From positions 620,001 to 684,000 of the forward strand of contig QNQO01000503.1 of NCBI GenBank assembly GCA_003290165.1: a stretch of 64,000 bases of DNA, written 5' to 3'. Made by a program: the position numbers and the translations under genes. The notes beneath the pieces are model-generated. The model saw only the letters and a list, made by a program, of their open reading frames with translations. It was not told the origin of the DNA and did no database searches. The DNA is from Berberis thunbergii. Taxonomy: Eukaryota; Streptophyta; Magnoliopsida; Ranunculales; Berberidaceae. Below are positions 22,531-34,419 of the stretch, piece after piece (position 1 is the first letter of the stretch; each line of letters opens with the position of its first letter).

Positions 22531-22704
22531 CTGTTTCAAAATAGCTGCCTCTGCATGTTCTGAATTAAGCTCCAAAATTTCCCAATCATCTTCATCATTG
22601 GGTTCTATACTGACCATTGTAGCTTTTGTCAATTGGGTAACAGCTCTAACTTGCACGATCACATCATTGGGCAGAGAAGTGCATTCTGCCAGTTGTTGAG
22701 CAAC
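22531..22704 (-). CDS. PEX1: PEX1 exon 2
   Basis: The 174-bp exon (58 codons, phase 0 at both ends) encodes VAQQLAECTSLPNDVIVQVR, then KATMVSIEPNDEDDWEILEL and HAEAAILKQ. Plant PEX1 has the matching VTVEPETEDDWEVLELNAE. The acceptor is AG before GTTGCTCAAC and the donor is CAG followed by GTGCTT. It forms part of the PEX1 N-terminal double-psi-barrel region. Confidence 0.85.
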
Positions 22705-23148
22705 CTAAAAAGATTGACAAAGGAAATTGAATCATTAACATGAGAGGAGAAAAGAAGATTCAAATTGCATTGATGGTATGCAGAAGCACATAATGCAATA
22801 TAAATGTGAGAAAACATCCAATGTAAAAGGGTTTGAGAATCAATTCTTATATTTGACACCTTTAGTCTTTTCTTTTTTTTAAGTAAGTGAGCTCTAAAGG
22901 ACCCTCAAACCTTTTAAGGATCGTCAAATCATAAAACGAACTTCTTCATGTTTTCAGCAAAGGAACTAAGAATCAACTCATGGAACTCCAAGCTAGGTAT
23001 TAAACTCGCTAAATGATTTGCTACCATGGTGGTCCCTAACTCATTCCTTAAACTACCTTCCTTATATGCACAAATCATTGGTTCATTCATCATTAGAAGG
23101 TGAATCATACTTCATCGAGCATTTTTTCCCCTCAAAATGTAAGAGAAA

Positions 23149-23666
23149 TTAGAATAAAGCTCCAGTCATAAGCGAACTCGAAAAGTAACATGACACTTCT
23201 CTCTTTGGGGTAGAGGTAGATAGTCCATCATCTATGTATTTTCCATTGGCTTTCATAAGTAGAGTAAATCTACGAATACCCAATCTGAAACCCACTTCCT
23301 TTGGTAGTTCCTCTTCTCTAGGACAAATTGCATCATGTTCTTCATGGACATCAATATCATCATCCTCCAAAATATTCTCACTTGAATCCTTCGTGTAAAC
23401 CATATCACTTTCTATATTTAGAATGGTTAATTTGTTGCTTAGAATGGGTTTTTTAGCTCCTCTATTTCCTTGGCAGTGCTAGGCTGAGCTTGAGCTTGGT
23501 CAACATCACCCTCACATATATAGTTGTTATTTTGCTCATAGTGAATCATCTCTTCATTCACTGACTGCTTCTTGATTGCCTCTTCGTTGGGTTTTTTCTC
23601 TATTTCTACAGCTTCGAAACCATTCGCCTTGCCCATTGTCTCCATGATGCTGCCCCCTTGTGTCAC
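23149..23666 (-). other. Two unrecognised open frames in PEX1 intron 1
   Basis: Minus-strand frames 23666-23439 (begins MTQGGSIMETMGKANGFEAV, Glu-rich) and 23403-23149 (contains ENILEDDDIDVHEEHDAICP and RRFTLLMKANGKYIDDGL) lie close together. They have an acidic, protein-like composition. I recognise no family. They may be a fragment of a transposon gag or a captured gene piece. With no start context or neighbours to support them, I do not call a gene. Confidence 0.2.
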
Positions 23667-24645
23667 CCACTAATCCAATATTCTTTTGTCAAAAGGGCAT
23701 GGTGTCCTGCATGAATTTTTACTTGACGGTCTCCCAGTCCCAGCCATCACTCTCTTCCTTGCTAGAGTTGCTTGGTTCTTGTTTTTACAACCATACATTG
23801 TGTTTTTTGCTTGTCTACCCTTCATTTTTTTCTAGATGAGTTTTTCCAGTGCAAGTCAAGGGAGTATGACCAAACAAAAAAAATGAACACTACTTATATC
23901 TCACATTTCTTATTTGCATCTTTGGTTCAACTCTCTAAATATCAATCATCTTCCCAATACTATGTATCCATTTATCTACCTTCACCCAGAAAATACCTAA
24001 CCTTTCTTTTATTGTTCCAATTTTTCTATAATTGTTATTCAAATTGCACTTTCAATACCTTGGAAAATGAATCTAAAGGCGTCTATCCTGAAACATTTGA
24101 CAATATAAGTTTAACTGGATTTCCAAATTCTAGGTATATATTTATCAAGTTCCCTATACTTAATTTACTATTGCATCTTCTACTGTTCTACAGTGTGTCA
24201 ACTCTTGCTCACAACTCAATTCTAGTGCACGCATCAATTCTCTATCATTATGTGCCAACCGTCACCAAGCTCCTCCCATGCATGTTGCAAATACAAAACT
24301 TAGTGCTACTAACTAAAAAGATTGTTAAAGAAAAATAGCAGGATATAACTTTTGAATTAAAGCATAAGTTTATTATCCAATACATGAATGGCCTCATGCA
24401 AAATATAGCTCATTCTTTTTAAGAATTTCAGACACCCATACTACTATATTAAGGGGCCAAAACAAAAACCCAAACTCCACCAAATATCGTCTAATTAGTT
24501 AAACAAATTGTGTAATCAAAACCAAACAAAATGAGGGAATTGGATTGGATTGTGAAACCAAACTAGTGAATTGTTGCCTTATATCAGAAATTGAATGACC
24601 AAGAAATCAAAGGGGTTTGGAAAAATAGATGCTTTCATTAGTTAC

Positions 24646-24843
24646 CTCGATTGCTGAAGAAGAGGAAGCAGAACCAGACCAAGCAACGTGCCAGAGATCA
24701 TGATTTGTTGTGGATCGAAGCTCGAGAGCGAGAACTGGAGGAAGTGGGCTGGAAGAGGTTGATTGAAGGGTTTGAATGAATGAGAGGGGGAGAGATACGA
24801 AGCAGCTCTCTATCCCTCCCACAACTCGAACCTCCAACTCCAT
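24646..24843 (-). CDS. PEX1: PEX1 exon 1 (start codon)
   Basis: The exon is 198 bp (66 codons) from the ATG at 24843-24841 to donor GTAACT. It encodes [20 protein letters not shown], then [12 protein letters not shown] and [17 protein letters not shown]. Arabidopsis PEX1 starts with the same [13 protein letters not shown] ... [18 protein letters not shown] pattern. The ATG is chosen because it begins the conserved N-terminus and the upstream sequence is CT/GA-rich and non-coding. Confidence 0.9.
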
Positions 24844-25052
24844 ATCTCTCTCTGCTTCTCTTTTCTCTGTCGTTTGAGTGTTTTGAAGTCAATCGCGAGA
24901 ACATGTATTCCGATTCCCAAGAAATTTGTTGGCTTTAGTAGGGTAGTTTTGTCATTATCCAATAAGCAAAAATCAACCATTGGATGGGGAACTACATTAG
25001 TTTTGAATATGATTTACCAAGAAATCTAAATCTAAACGATTATAACCCCACT
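24844..25052 (-). promoter_or_regulatory. PEX1 5' leader and proximal promoter
   Basis: The 200 bp before the PEX1 start hold a purine/pyrimidine-biased leader (AGAGAAAAGAGAAGCAGAGA on the minus strand). No convincing TATA box was seen. Helitron-like DNA begins directly upstream, so only this short original promoter segment remains next to the gene. Confidence 0.4.
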
Positions 25053-26444
25053 TCACTCGGATGAACAGTGATTTCGTGTATTTCTTTTCCGGTTTGGCCC
25101 TCCTAACCTTTTAGTATTTACAAGAAAAAATCAGGTAAAAAAGTATAAGGTGTATTTATGTTATTCGAATAAAAAACAATATTAAAAAATTTTACTATTT
25201 TACTCTCCCATAATTATACTATTTATAATCAAAATCAGCCCTGTAAATATTCATTAATTATACCTAAGCTTTTAATATATTTTATTTTAAACCCTTTAAT
25301 TATCTATAAATTATAAAAATACCCTCATATTAACTTGGGATTTTTCATTTTACCCTCCATATTTCATATTTTTACAATCAAAACCAGCATTTTTCAAACA
25401 AGTATTAATTATACATATGTCCCTAACATAATTTATCTGAAGCGACTTATTTATTTATAAACTATACATAGGCCCTTAAAATCATATATAATTATTTTGT
25501 TTAGAAATTCATCAATACTTTTTTTTTTCTTTTAGTGAATTGTTGTAATAAAATAAAGATAAGTACTGAATATTTGTGCACGTAGAGTGAGTCGATACCC
25601 TAGTCTATGTAAACTATATAACTACAGAATGTTGAATTAACAATAATCATGCATTTAATCTGATTTTTGCATTTTGTTTTGTTTCTTAAATTCATACTAT
25701 TTACAAGGAAAAATAAAGTTGGGAAAAATGACAAATGGTATTTGTGCTTTTTTTATAAATAAAATTTATTATGTTGCCTCCATATTTTATATTTTTTACA
25801 ATTAAAATCAGTATCTTTTAAACATTATTTAATTATACCTAAACCTTTAAGATGATTTATTTAAAGCCCACAATTATCTATAAACTATAAATATGCACTT
25901 ACATCTAAAGTTTTGGATTTCCATTTTGTCCTCCACATTTCATACTTTTTACAATGAAAACTAGTTTATCTCAAACATTGATTAATTATACCTAAGCCCC
26001 CAATATAATTTATTTGAAGTCTCATAATAATCTATAACTATAAATAAGCTCTTATAATAGTGAGAGTGTGCTATTTGGTTACTTTGGTTGTCCTATTTTA
26101 CCGTTCGAATTTTACACTTTATAATCAAACCCTATCAAATACTAATACATTAACCAAAAATAATAATTATAATGTCGGTCGAGGGCATACAACAAGTACG
26201 TTTTTTCTATTTTACCCTCTGAACTTTATACTTTATAATCAAAATCCATGTCAATCACTAATATATTAATTCAAGAAAAATGATCCTAGGGCGGGTCGAT
26301 GACATGCAATACGTGCATCGAATTAAGGAAAAAAATAATATTTAGTCAAATCCCCTAAATTTTTAATTTTTACTTATTATTGAATTTTTATAATAAAATA
26401 AAAATATTGAATATATGCGCACGTATAGCGTGTGCACACCCTAG
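25053..26444 (+). mobile_element. Helitron-like element(s)
   Basis: The right end has a Helitron 3' terminus: the hairpin GCGCACG-TATAG-CGTGTGC followed by ACACCCTAG and then T (CTAG ends at 26444). A second, weaker terminus (GTGCACG ... ACCCTAG, T) ends at 25603, so two elements may be adjacent or nested. The start near 25053 (TCACTCGGATGAACAGTG) resembles the 5' ends of a common plant non-autonomous group. The interior consists of diverged repeats of 120-200 bp built around TTTTACCCTCCATATTT and TATACCTAAGC. No Rep/helicase is present. Confidence 0.55.
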
Positions 26445-27429
26445 TTATTCGTAATGGTAGATAAAGTGCATCAAGTGAGAAAATTTTCAAGCCCGTATCT
26501 AAATGGGAATCAAAAGAGGACCCCTTTGTTGGAAATTCATGATTTTTGAAGAGCATCCATTGAACGTTGAATGCACAAATGATAAATTGAAGTGATCGAT
26601 AGAGGATAAATTGTTACATGAAGTTTTACATTTAAGATCTGGAAAACAAAGAGTCACGGAAAGAGGGAGAAAGTGGTAGTGGTGGTGTTTGGCATTGTTT
26701 GTAATGCCATGGATGAAATGTTATTGTCTATGCATGAATGACAAGTGGCGCTAATTAAGACCAATCGCCCCTAAACGAATTGGTTGAAATCAAATGAATG
26801 AGAAAATGGTAGTAAAAATGTTGTGAGCGTAAGCGAGGGAGATAAATGTTACACTGAAGTGGAAGGTGCATATGAGTACAACTTGTCAGTGTCCTATAGA
26901 ATGTATTTATCCAATAAGTACAAGTAATTGAATGTCGGTATGGAGCTTTGGTTCTTCACATAAGCCAGTAGACTAGGAAACAATTAGTGAGCGTCGTCCC
27001 TTCAGTAAGAGCTAGATAAATTAAATATGCAATATTACGAAATGCAGTGTTGATTCAAGTTTTGTTCTCTTAAAGAAAATAAATAAAAAACTGAAGAGAA
27101 AATGAGCGTAAAGAAATTAGAATGCTGAGAAATAACATATATATTGTCACAATGGAGAATACAGATTTTTTTATTGTTTTTAATGTACAACAATAAATGG
27201 GGTTATATAATTTTGTATAACTAGGAAAGAATATCATCATCTTCCAATATACAAAAGATCTTATAATATCTTCCTATATACAAAAGATAATATAATTTTG
27301 CATATTACTAATTAAAATCAATTATGGATCGTATAATCTTGCATAATGATGTCATTGTAACATATATCACATGCAGGTAAAAGTAGGGTTGTTGATGTTA
27401 GTTGATATTATTGTTGATGCATGTGCACA
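26445..27429. other. Intergenic, no gene
   Basis: AT-rich sequence between the Helitron-like terminus and the left target duplication of the copia element. No open frame or repeat pair is supported. Confidence 0.5.
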
Positions 27430-27434
27430 TAACT

Positions 27435-27623
27435 TGAAAAGAATTGTATTGAAATATTATTGTATTGATTCATAGATTGAATACAAGCTTATAAAGCTAA
27501 ACCTGGCCTAACCTTGTGGAGATAGGCAACATAAGACTTCTATTCTATTCTGACTTTCCTAACGTATCCTATTATGTAACATTTTCCTACTTTGTAACAT
27601 AGGTAGACTTATTTTCTTTAACA
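27435..27623 (-). repeat. Copia 3' LTR
   Basis: This is the left copy (downstream in element orientation). Purine-rich GAGGGGGAG on the minus strand directly precedes it (plus strand CTCCCCCTC at 27624-27632), which is the polypurine tract. TAACT flanks it on the left. Confidence 0.88.
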
Positions 27624-28486
27624 CTCCCCCTCAAGTTGGAGTGTATGTTTGTAATACCCAACCTGCTAAGAAGATTATCAAATTGATAAGTGCTCAAAGC
27701 TTTAGTGAACAAATATGTCCGTTGATGTAGTGTTCCAACATGCTCAGTCTGAATAGTACTCTCTTGTATATTTTCTCTAATCAAATGACAATCAATCTCT
27801 ATATGTTTCGTTCGCTCATGAAAAATCGGATTAGATGTAATATGGAGTACAACCTTATTGTCACAAAACAAGAGAACTACCTAAGGATGATTAATGTGCA
27901 AATCATTAAGAATGTACCTCAACCAGGTTAACTCACAGCATGTAAAAGCCATGGCCCTATATTATGCTTCAGCTGTAGATCTTGCCACTATAGTTTGTTT
28001 ATTAGCTTTCCAAGAAATTGGTGAATCGCAAAACATGACACAATAACCTGTAATGGATATCCTAGTATCTCTACATCCAGCCCAATCTGCATCACAATAA
28101 GCTTTCAACTGTAATGAGCTGGTGGAAGAAGAAAAAATATCATATCCTGGTGAAACCTTTATATACCTCAAGACCTTGTGTGCAACATCCAAATGTGGTA
28201 TCTTGGGCTTGTCCATAAATTGACTCAGGACATGTATTGAATAAACCAAATCTGGTCTCGTGATTGTTAAGTATATCAATCTTCCAACAAGTCTGCGGTA
28301 TGTTGCGGGATTTGGTAGTAAATCTCCATCATCCTGTGTGAGCACCAAGTTTTGATCCATAGGATAACTTGAAGGCTTTGCTCCAAGATACCCTGTGTCC
28401 TCCAATATTTCAAGTGCATATTTTCGTTGAGATAAAGCAATCCCTTTGGATGACCTCGCGACTTTAATGCTAAGGAAATATTTCAA
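27624..28486 (-). pseudogene. Copia RNase H and RT C-terminus
   Basis: The frame at 28486-27962 contains MKYFLSIKVARSSKGIALSQ, YRRLVGRLIYLTITRPDL, then the RNase H sequence LKAYCDADWAGCRDT and SWKANKQTIVARSTAEA with the catalytic Asp and Glu residues of the family. After a stop the end of RNase H continues at 27871-27624 ([32 protein letters not shown]). It follows the RT at 28547-28966 with one interruption. It is the last gene of the element. Confidence 0.82.
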
Positions 28487-28546
28487 TTTTCCTAAATCTT
28501 TGAGTTTGAACTTTGCAGCCAGAAATTTCTTTGTTTCTTCAATGTA

Positions 28547-28966
28547 TTAGAGATCATTACATGTCAATATTACATCATCAACATATACAACAATTGCAGT
28601 AAAGATGTTACCCTTGGATCGGACGAATAATGAGTTATCAACCTTAGACTGATTGTAGCCTGCTGATATGAGAGCAGAGGATAACTTAAGGAACCATTGT
28701 CTCGAGGCTTGCTTGAGACCATATATGGACTTGTTCAACTTGCATACTCGAGTCTCCCCCTTTCGATCGAATCCAAGATAAAGACTCGTGTACACATCCC
28801 AAAAAAGAACACCATAAAGAAAAGCATTGTTGACATCAAGTTGACATAAATGCCAACCCTGTGTGGCTACAAGTGCAAGGAGAATACGAATAGTATTCAA
28901 TTTAGCAATAGGAGCAAAGGTCTCTTTGTAATCAATACCTTCAACTTGATTGTATCTTTTAGCCAC
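28547..28966 (-). pseudogene. Copia reverse transcriptase (downstream copy)
   Basis: It contains [51 protein letters not shown] and the catalytic box VVYVDDVILTCND (YVDD), all in copia order. The frame is open across these motifs. Upstream (29170-29640) lies the integrase-RT linker, rich in Pro and Ser. This copy is the 3' end of the duplicated block in element orientation, continuing into RNase H. Confidence 0.82.
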
Positions 28967-29627
28967 AAGACGGGTTTTGTAACGTTCAACACTACTATCT
29001 GGATTAAGTTGGATCTTATAGACTCATTTACAACCATTTGGATGTTTACCAGGAGAAAGAGGTTGTAAAGTCCAAGTGTTATTAGTTTCTAGAGCATCAA
29101 TCTCACTTCTCATGGCTTGACGCCACTTTGGATCTTGCATAGCCTACATAAAAGTCGTGGGTTCTTTGACTAAAGAAAGGGAAGTGGTGCAAGCCTTGTG
29201 AGAGGTGGATAAATGGTCATAGGAAAGAAAGTCAAAAAGGGGGTTAACAATACTTGTAGAAGGCCCAACGTTCGAAGCAGATGAGTGAGACGATCGGGAA
29301 GGCAATCGAGCATCAAAATGATATTGTTAAAGATAAGATGGTTTACGAGTGGCACGAGTGGAAGTGCGAGGTGGGAGAAGTGGGTCTAAGAGTGGAACAG
29401 GGGCAGGGGCGACCACTTGGGGTTGGGTTTCCCCCCGGTCGGTGACTGAGACATCGGACTGGGCGATCGGTCGGTGGGAGTGGTCCAATTGGTCAGAGAA
29501 AGGCATTGTTGGAAGATCAAAAAGCGGAGCATGAGCGACCAATCGGGAAAGTGTGTCGGACTAGTCAGTGAGGTGATTGTGCATTTTGTCAGAAAAATAA
29601 AGAAAAGTCTCATCATGAAAGATGACG

Positions 29628-30900
29628 TCACGAGAAACAATGACTTTTTTTGTGGGTGAGATCATAGTCTTTGTATCCTTTTTGTCCGTAAGGGTATCCA
29701 AGAAATACACATTGACTAGAACGAACATCAAATTTGCTAATGAGATAGGCAGCGGTGAGAATTGTTTCTCCCCAAAAAATATTTAGGGAGATGTGCTTGA
29801 AACAAAAGGGCATAAGCAACATTCAAAAGATGTTTATGTTTGCGTTCCGCCACCCCATTTTGTTGGGGCTCAAAGACACAAAAAGTTTGATGGGTAATGC
29901 CTTTTGAAGCATAAAAATCAGTAAGAAAAAATTCAAGTCCATTATCACTGCGAATAGTTTGAATTTTGGAAGAAAATTGGTTTTCAACATAATTACTGAA
30001 AGAAATTAAGAGTGTGCGTGTGTCAGACTTGTGTTTCATGAGATAAATCCAAGTACATCGTGTATAATCATCAACAATTGTGAGAAAATAACGCGCTCCA
30101 GAAAGGGAAGCAACGTGATATCCTCCCCAAATGTCAACATGTAATAAGGAAAATTGAACAATACTCGAAATATGAGATAAAGGAAATTTATTTCTAGTTT
30201 GTTTGGCCAAAAAACAAATAACACATTTATTGGAAACACAAGTACTAGCATCCTGAAAAGATATAGGAAGGAGATGAAGAGTTTTATCTGAAATGTGACC
30301 TAGGCAATTGAAAATTTTATTAAGATTAAAAGAGGGAACACAAAGATTATCATGCAAGATAAAAACAAAAGAGAAAGTCATGGTGCCAATGTGTGTGACA
30401 ACAACGAGTGTACCATCAAGAAGCTCAATGGTTCGATTGTGGACAGGTTTGGAAGAGGTGAGTAAATGAGGGTTATGAACTATATAATCAGTCGCGCCGC
30501 TATCAAGGACCCACAATGAACGAGAGCCACGAGATTTGAGAGAGAGTACTTTACCTATCAATTCTGTAATAGAAATGTCATTACCAATATTGTGAGCCTT
30601 GGACTTGTTGTGGAGCAAGGCCATGATTTGCTTGCACTGCTCGGAAGTGAATGGAAAATGATTGGATAGTTGCACATCAGAAGAAGTGGACACATTATTA
30701 CCCCTAGGATGATCTTTCTGAAAACGTTGTTGTCTAGTATGATCGGCTCTCTTAAATTTCCAACAATTGTCGATAGTGTGGGCTTTCAATCCACAATAAT
30801 CACAAGTGAGATGAGAACGACAGTCAGCAACAGTATGACCTACCCTGTCACATGTTCCATATTTGACATCGGGATTAAAGGGCTTTCAGGGTACTCCCAA
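29628..30900 (-). pseudogene. Copia gag knuckle-protease-integrase, duplicated copy with deletions
   Basis: The frame 30789-29737 starts in the second zinc knuckle (AHTIDNCWKF) and has the protease motif VLDSGATDYIVHN. The core of integrase follows: HVDIWGGYHVASLSGARYF, VDDYTRCTWIYLM, IQTIRSDNGLEFF and QNGVAERKHK (Asp, Asp, Glu present). Relative to the other copy it lacks about 200 bp of the GAG-pre-integrase region at about 30306 and about 130 bp near 29738. These deletions fused the protease directly to the integrase zinc region and removed part of the integrase end. Confidence 0.8.
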
Positions 30901-30924
30901 CTTGTCAATGTTGCGTTGGCAATG

Positions 30925-31420
30925 TATTGGAGATCATTACATGTCAATATTACATCATCAACATATACAAGAATTGCAGTAAAGTTGTTACCGTTGGATT
31001 GAACGAATAATGAGTAATCAATCTTAGACTAATTATAGCCTGCTGATATGAGAGCAGAGGATAACTTAAAGGAACCATTGTCTCGAGGCTTGCTTGAGAC
31101 CATATATGGACTTGTTCAACTTGCATACTCGAGTCTCCCCTTTTCGATCGAATCCAGGAGAAAGACTCATGTACACATCCTCAAAAAGAACACCATAAAG
31201 AAAACATTGTTGACATCAAATTGACATAAATGCCAACCCTGTGTGGCTGCAAGAGCAAGGAGAATACGAATAGTATTCAATTTAGCAACATGAGCAAAGG
31301 TCACTTTGTAATCAATACCTTCAACTTGATTGTATCCTTTAGCCACAAGATGGGTTTTGTAGCGTTCAACACTACTATCTGGATTAAGTTGGATCTTATA
31401 GACTCATTTACAACCAACTA
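30925..31420 (-). pseudogene. Copia RT 5' part (upstream duplicate)
   Basis: About 95% similar by eye to 28545-29040 and in the same orientation, with RT motifs in broken frames. It stops abruptly at the duplication junction (30906-30926), where it meets zinc-knuckle sequence of the other copy. It has no RNase H of its own. Confidence 0.78.
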
Positions 31421-31523
31421 GATGCTTACCAGGAGAAAGAGGTTGTAAAGTCCAAGTATTATTAGTTTCTAGAGCATCAATCTCACTTCTCATGGCTTGA
31501 CGCCACTTTGGATCTTGCATAGC

Positions 31524-32927
31524 CTACATAAAAGTGGTGGGTTCTTTGACTAAAAAAAGGGAAGTGGTGTAAGCCTTGTGAGAGGTGAATAAATGGTCAT
31601 AGGAAAGAAAATAAAAAAGGGGGTAAACAATACTTGTAGAAGGCCAAACGTTCGAAGCAGATGAGTGAGACGATTGGGAAGGCAATCGAGCGTCAAGATG
31701 ATATTGTTGAAGATAAGATGGTTTACGGGTGGCACGAGTGGAGGTGCGAGGTGGGAGAAGTGGGTCTAAGGGTGGAACAGGGGCAGGGGCGACCACTTGG
31801 GGTTGGGTTTCCGCCGGGTCAGGGACTAAGACATCAGATTGGGCGATCGGTCGGTGGGAGTGGTCTGATTGGTCAGAGAAAGGCAATGTTGGAGGATAAA
31901 AAAGCGGAGCATGAGCGACCAATCGGGAAAGTGTGTCGGACTAGTCAGTGAGGTGATTGTGCATTTTGTCAAAAAAATAAGGAAAAGTCTCATCATGAGA
32001 GATGACGTCACGAGAAACAATGACCTTTTTGTGGGTGAGATCATAGACTTTGTATCCTTTTGTCCGTGAGGGTATCCAAGAAATACACATTGACTAGAAT
32101 GAGCATCAAATTTGTTAGGATGTTGGGCATGTGTGAAAGCGAAACATAGACAACCAAAGACTCGAAGGTGAGAGTGGGTGGGTGGTTTGTTAGAGAGAAG
32201 TTCAAAAGGCGTTTTGCCTTTAAGCACAGAGGACGGTGTGCGATTAATGAGATAGGCAGTGGTGAGAATTGTTTCTCTGCAAAAAATATTTAGGGAGATG
32301 TGCTTGAAACAAAAGGGCATAAGCAACATTCAAAAGATGTTTGTGTTTGTGTTCCGCCACCCCATTTTGTTGGGGCGCAGAGACACAAAAAGTTTGATGG
32401 GTAATGCCTTTTGAAGCATAAAAATCAGTAAGAAAAAATTCAAGTCCATTATCACTGCGAATAGTTTGAATTTTGGAAGAAAATTGGTTTTCAACATAAT
32501 TACTGAAAGAAATTAAGAGTGTGCGTGTGTCAGACTTGTGTTTCATGAGATAAATCCAAGTACATCGTGTATAATCATCAACAATTGTGAGAAAATAACG
32601 CGCTCCAGAAAGGGAAGCAACGTGATATCCTCCCCAAATGTCAACATGTAATAAGGAAAAAGGAACAATACTCGAAATATGAGATAAAGAAAATTTATTT
32701 CTAGTTTGTTTGGCCAAAAAACAAATAACACATTTATTGGAAACACAAGTACTAGCATCCCGAACAGATACAGGAAGGAGATGGAGAGTTTTATCTGAAA
32801 TGTGACCTAGGCAATTGTGCCATAACACAGGGTTGTTGTCTCGAGTGATGTGACAAGTGGTGGAAGTTGTACGTGGTGGTGGTGTCGTCCATATAGTATA
32901 AACCATTAAGCTCAGTTGATATCCCAA
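31524..32927 (-). pseudogene. Copia integrase and linker (upstream duplicate)
   Basis: The frame 32927-32244 carries the GAG-pre-integrase signature (NCLGHISDKTLHLLP ... KCVICFLAKQTRNKF) and integrase core motifs HVDIWGGYHVASLSG, VDDYTRCTWIYLM, RSDNGLEFF and QNGVAEHKHK. The frame 32329-31826 continues with [19 protein letters not shown] and [20 protein letters not shown]. The part 31922-31524 is the Pro-rich linker (QVVAPAPVPPLDPLLPPRT). This is the more complete of the two integrase copies, but it has frameshifts. Confidence 0.82.
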
Positions 32928-33055
32928 TCATCTTCCTCGAACGAAGGTCATGTATTAGACAAGAATTGTTGAGAAAAATGGTGAGAATGAGAGAATGTTT
33001 TGTGAGTTTTCTAATGAAAATTAAATTAAGATTAAAAGAGGGAACACAAAGAACA

Positions 33056-34300
33056 TCATACAAGATAAAAACAAAAGAGGTGTAACAACAGCGAGTGTAC
33101 CATCAGGAAGCTCAACGGTTCGATTGTGGACGGGTTTGGAAGAGGTGAGTAAATGAGGTTATGAACTATATGATTAGTCGCACCGCTATCAAGGATCCAC
33201 AATGAACGAGAGCCACGAGATTTGAGAGAGAGTACTTTACCTGTCAATTCTGTAATAGAAAGGTCATTATCAATATTGTGACTTGTGAGCCTTGGACTTG
33301 TTGTGGAGCAAGGCCATGATTTGCTTGCATTGCTCGGAAGTGAATGGAAAATGATTGGATGGTTGCGCATCAGAAGAAGTGGACACATTATTACCCTTAG
33401 GATGATCTTTCTGAAAACGTCATTGTTTAGTATGATCAGCTCTCTTAAATTTCTAACAATTGTCGATAGTGTGGGCTTTCAATCCACAATAATCACAAGT
33501 GAGATGAGAACGACAGTCAGCGACAGTATGACCTACCCTGTCACATGTTCCACACTTGACGTCGGGATTAAAGGGCTTTCGGGGTACTCCCGACTTGTCA
33601 ATGTTGCGTGCACCTTTGGGATCAATATTCTGCATGACAAAAGTTGCAACATCAGGTATGTTGGATTTGCCTGTAGAGATCTCTTGCTGGCGTTCATGAC
33701 GAAGCACAAGGGAGTAAACCTTGTTGAGTGGAGGAATCAACAAAATTTGACCCCTAACAGAATTGTAGGCGTCGGTTAGCCCCATCAAGAACTTGATCGA
33801 GCGTTGAGTGTGGACATATGCCGAGAACGGTGTTCATGGTGTCACTAGTGTCTTTAGCAAAACCAACCACAGCATCCAATTCGTCCCATAGAGCCTTTAA
33901 TTTGGTAAAGTAGGCACTCACATTCAACACCCCTTGAGTACATCCATGGATTTCATATTCAATATGATAGATCTGCACGTAATTAGTATGTGCATACCTT
34001 TCTTTCAAATCAGCCCACACATTATAGGCCAATTCACAATACATGGCACTTGCCTGGAGGTCAGGTGAGATGGCGTTGATGAGCCGTGATTTCACCAAGC
34101 TGTTGCAACGATCTCATTGTTGTAGTTCATCATTATTGGCTTTGTCGTCGGGTTTTCTAATAGATCCATCAACAAAACCCAATTTGTTTTTGGCTTTGAG
34201 AGCCATGGTCATAACTCGACTCCATATGTTGTAATTGGTAGTGAGGTGGTGGTGTTTGAACCATTGTTTGTATTGTTGGCCATGGTGGCTGTTTTATTTT
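33056..34300 (-). pseudogene. Copia gag and protease (upstream copy)
   Basis: From the 5' side: a UBN2-type gag segment (LINAISPDLQASAMYCELAY, VWADLKERYAHTN, YFTKLKALWDELD), then NSVRGQILLIPPLNKVYSLV. Two tandem zinc knuckles follow (CGTCDRVGHTVADC and CDYCGLKAHTIDNC, both CX2CX4HX4C), then the protease motif WILDSGATNHIVHN. Three frames and several stops interrupt the reading. The likely gag start (Met-Ala-Asn-Asn-Thr-Asn-Asn) lies near 34282. Confidence 0.8.
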
Positions 34301-34419
34301 TTGTTTTGTGGATGTACTAGGTAAATATGGGGGTGCAAATAGCGATTGTGTAAAGAGAAAATCAGGTCTTTCTCTGTTTGTTTGCTCCTTCTTCACGTCT
34401 ATTTTTTTAATCAATCGAC

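Larger units (their letters stand above)
8286..24843 (-). pseudogene. PEX1: PEX1 (peroxin-1) N-terminal half, interrupted and probably degraded
   Basis: Five exons in the right order encode the N-terminal half of plant PEX1, the AAA+ ATPase that works with PEX6 at the peroxisome to export the receptor PEX5. They cover residues up to the start of the first AAA domain (exon 6 ends at IYGPS, just before the Walker A Gly-Ser-Gly-Lys-Thr). The rest of AAA domain D1 and all of D2 are not in the window. Exon 3, about 33 codons in known plant PEX1, was not found. Joining exon 2 to exon 4 would be out of frame (phase 0 onto phase 1). Exon 5 has a 1-base frameshift in an A run, and its upstream splice junction does not rejoin in frame. 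Introns hold a chromovirus, a Tourist-like element, a Mutator-type MITE and a TRIM. Identity is firm. Loss of function is inferred, since sequencing error could explain single-base indels. Confidence 0.75.
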
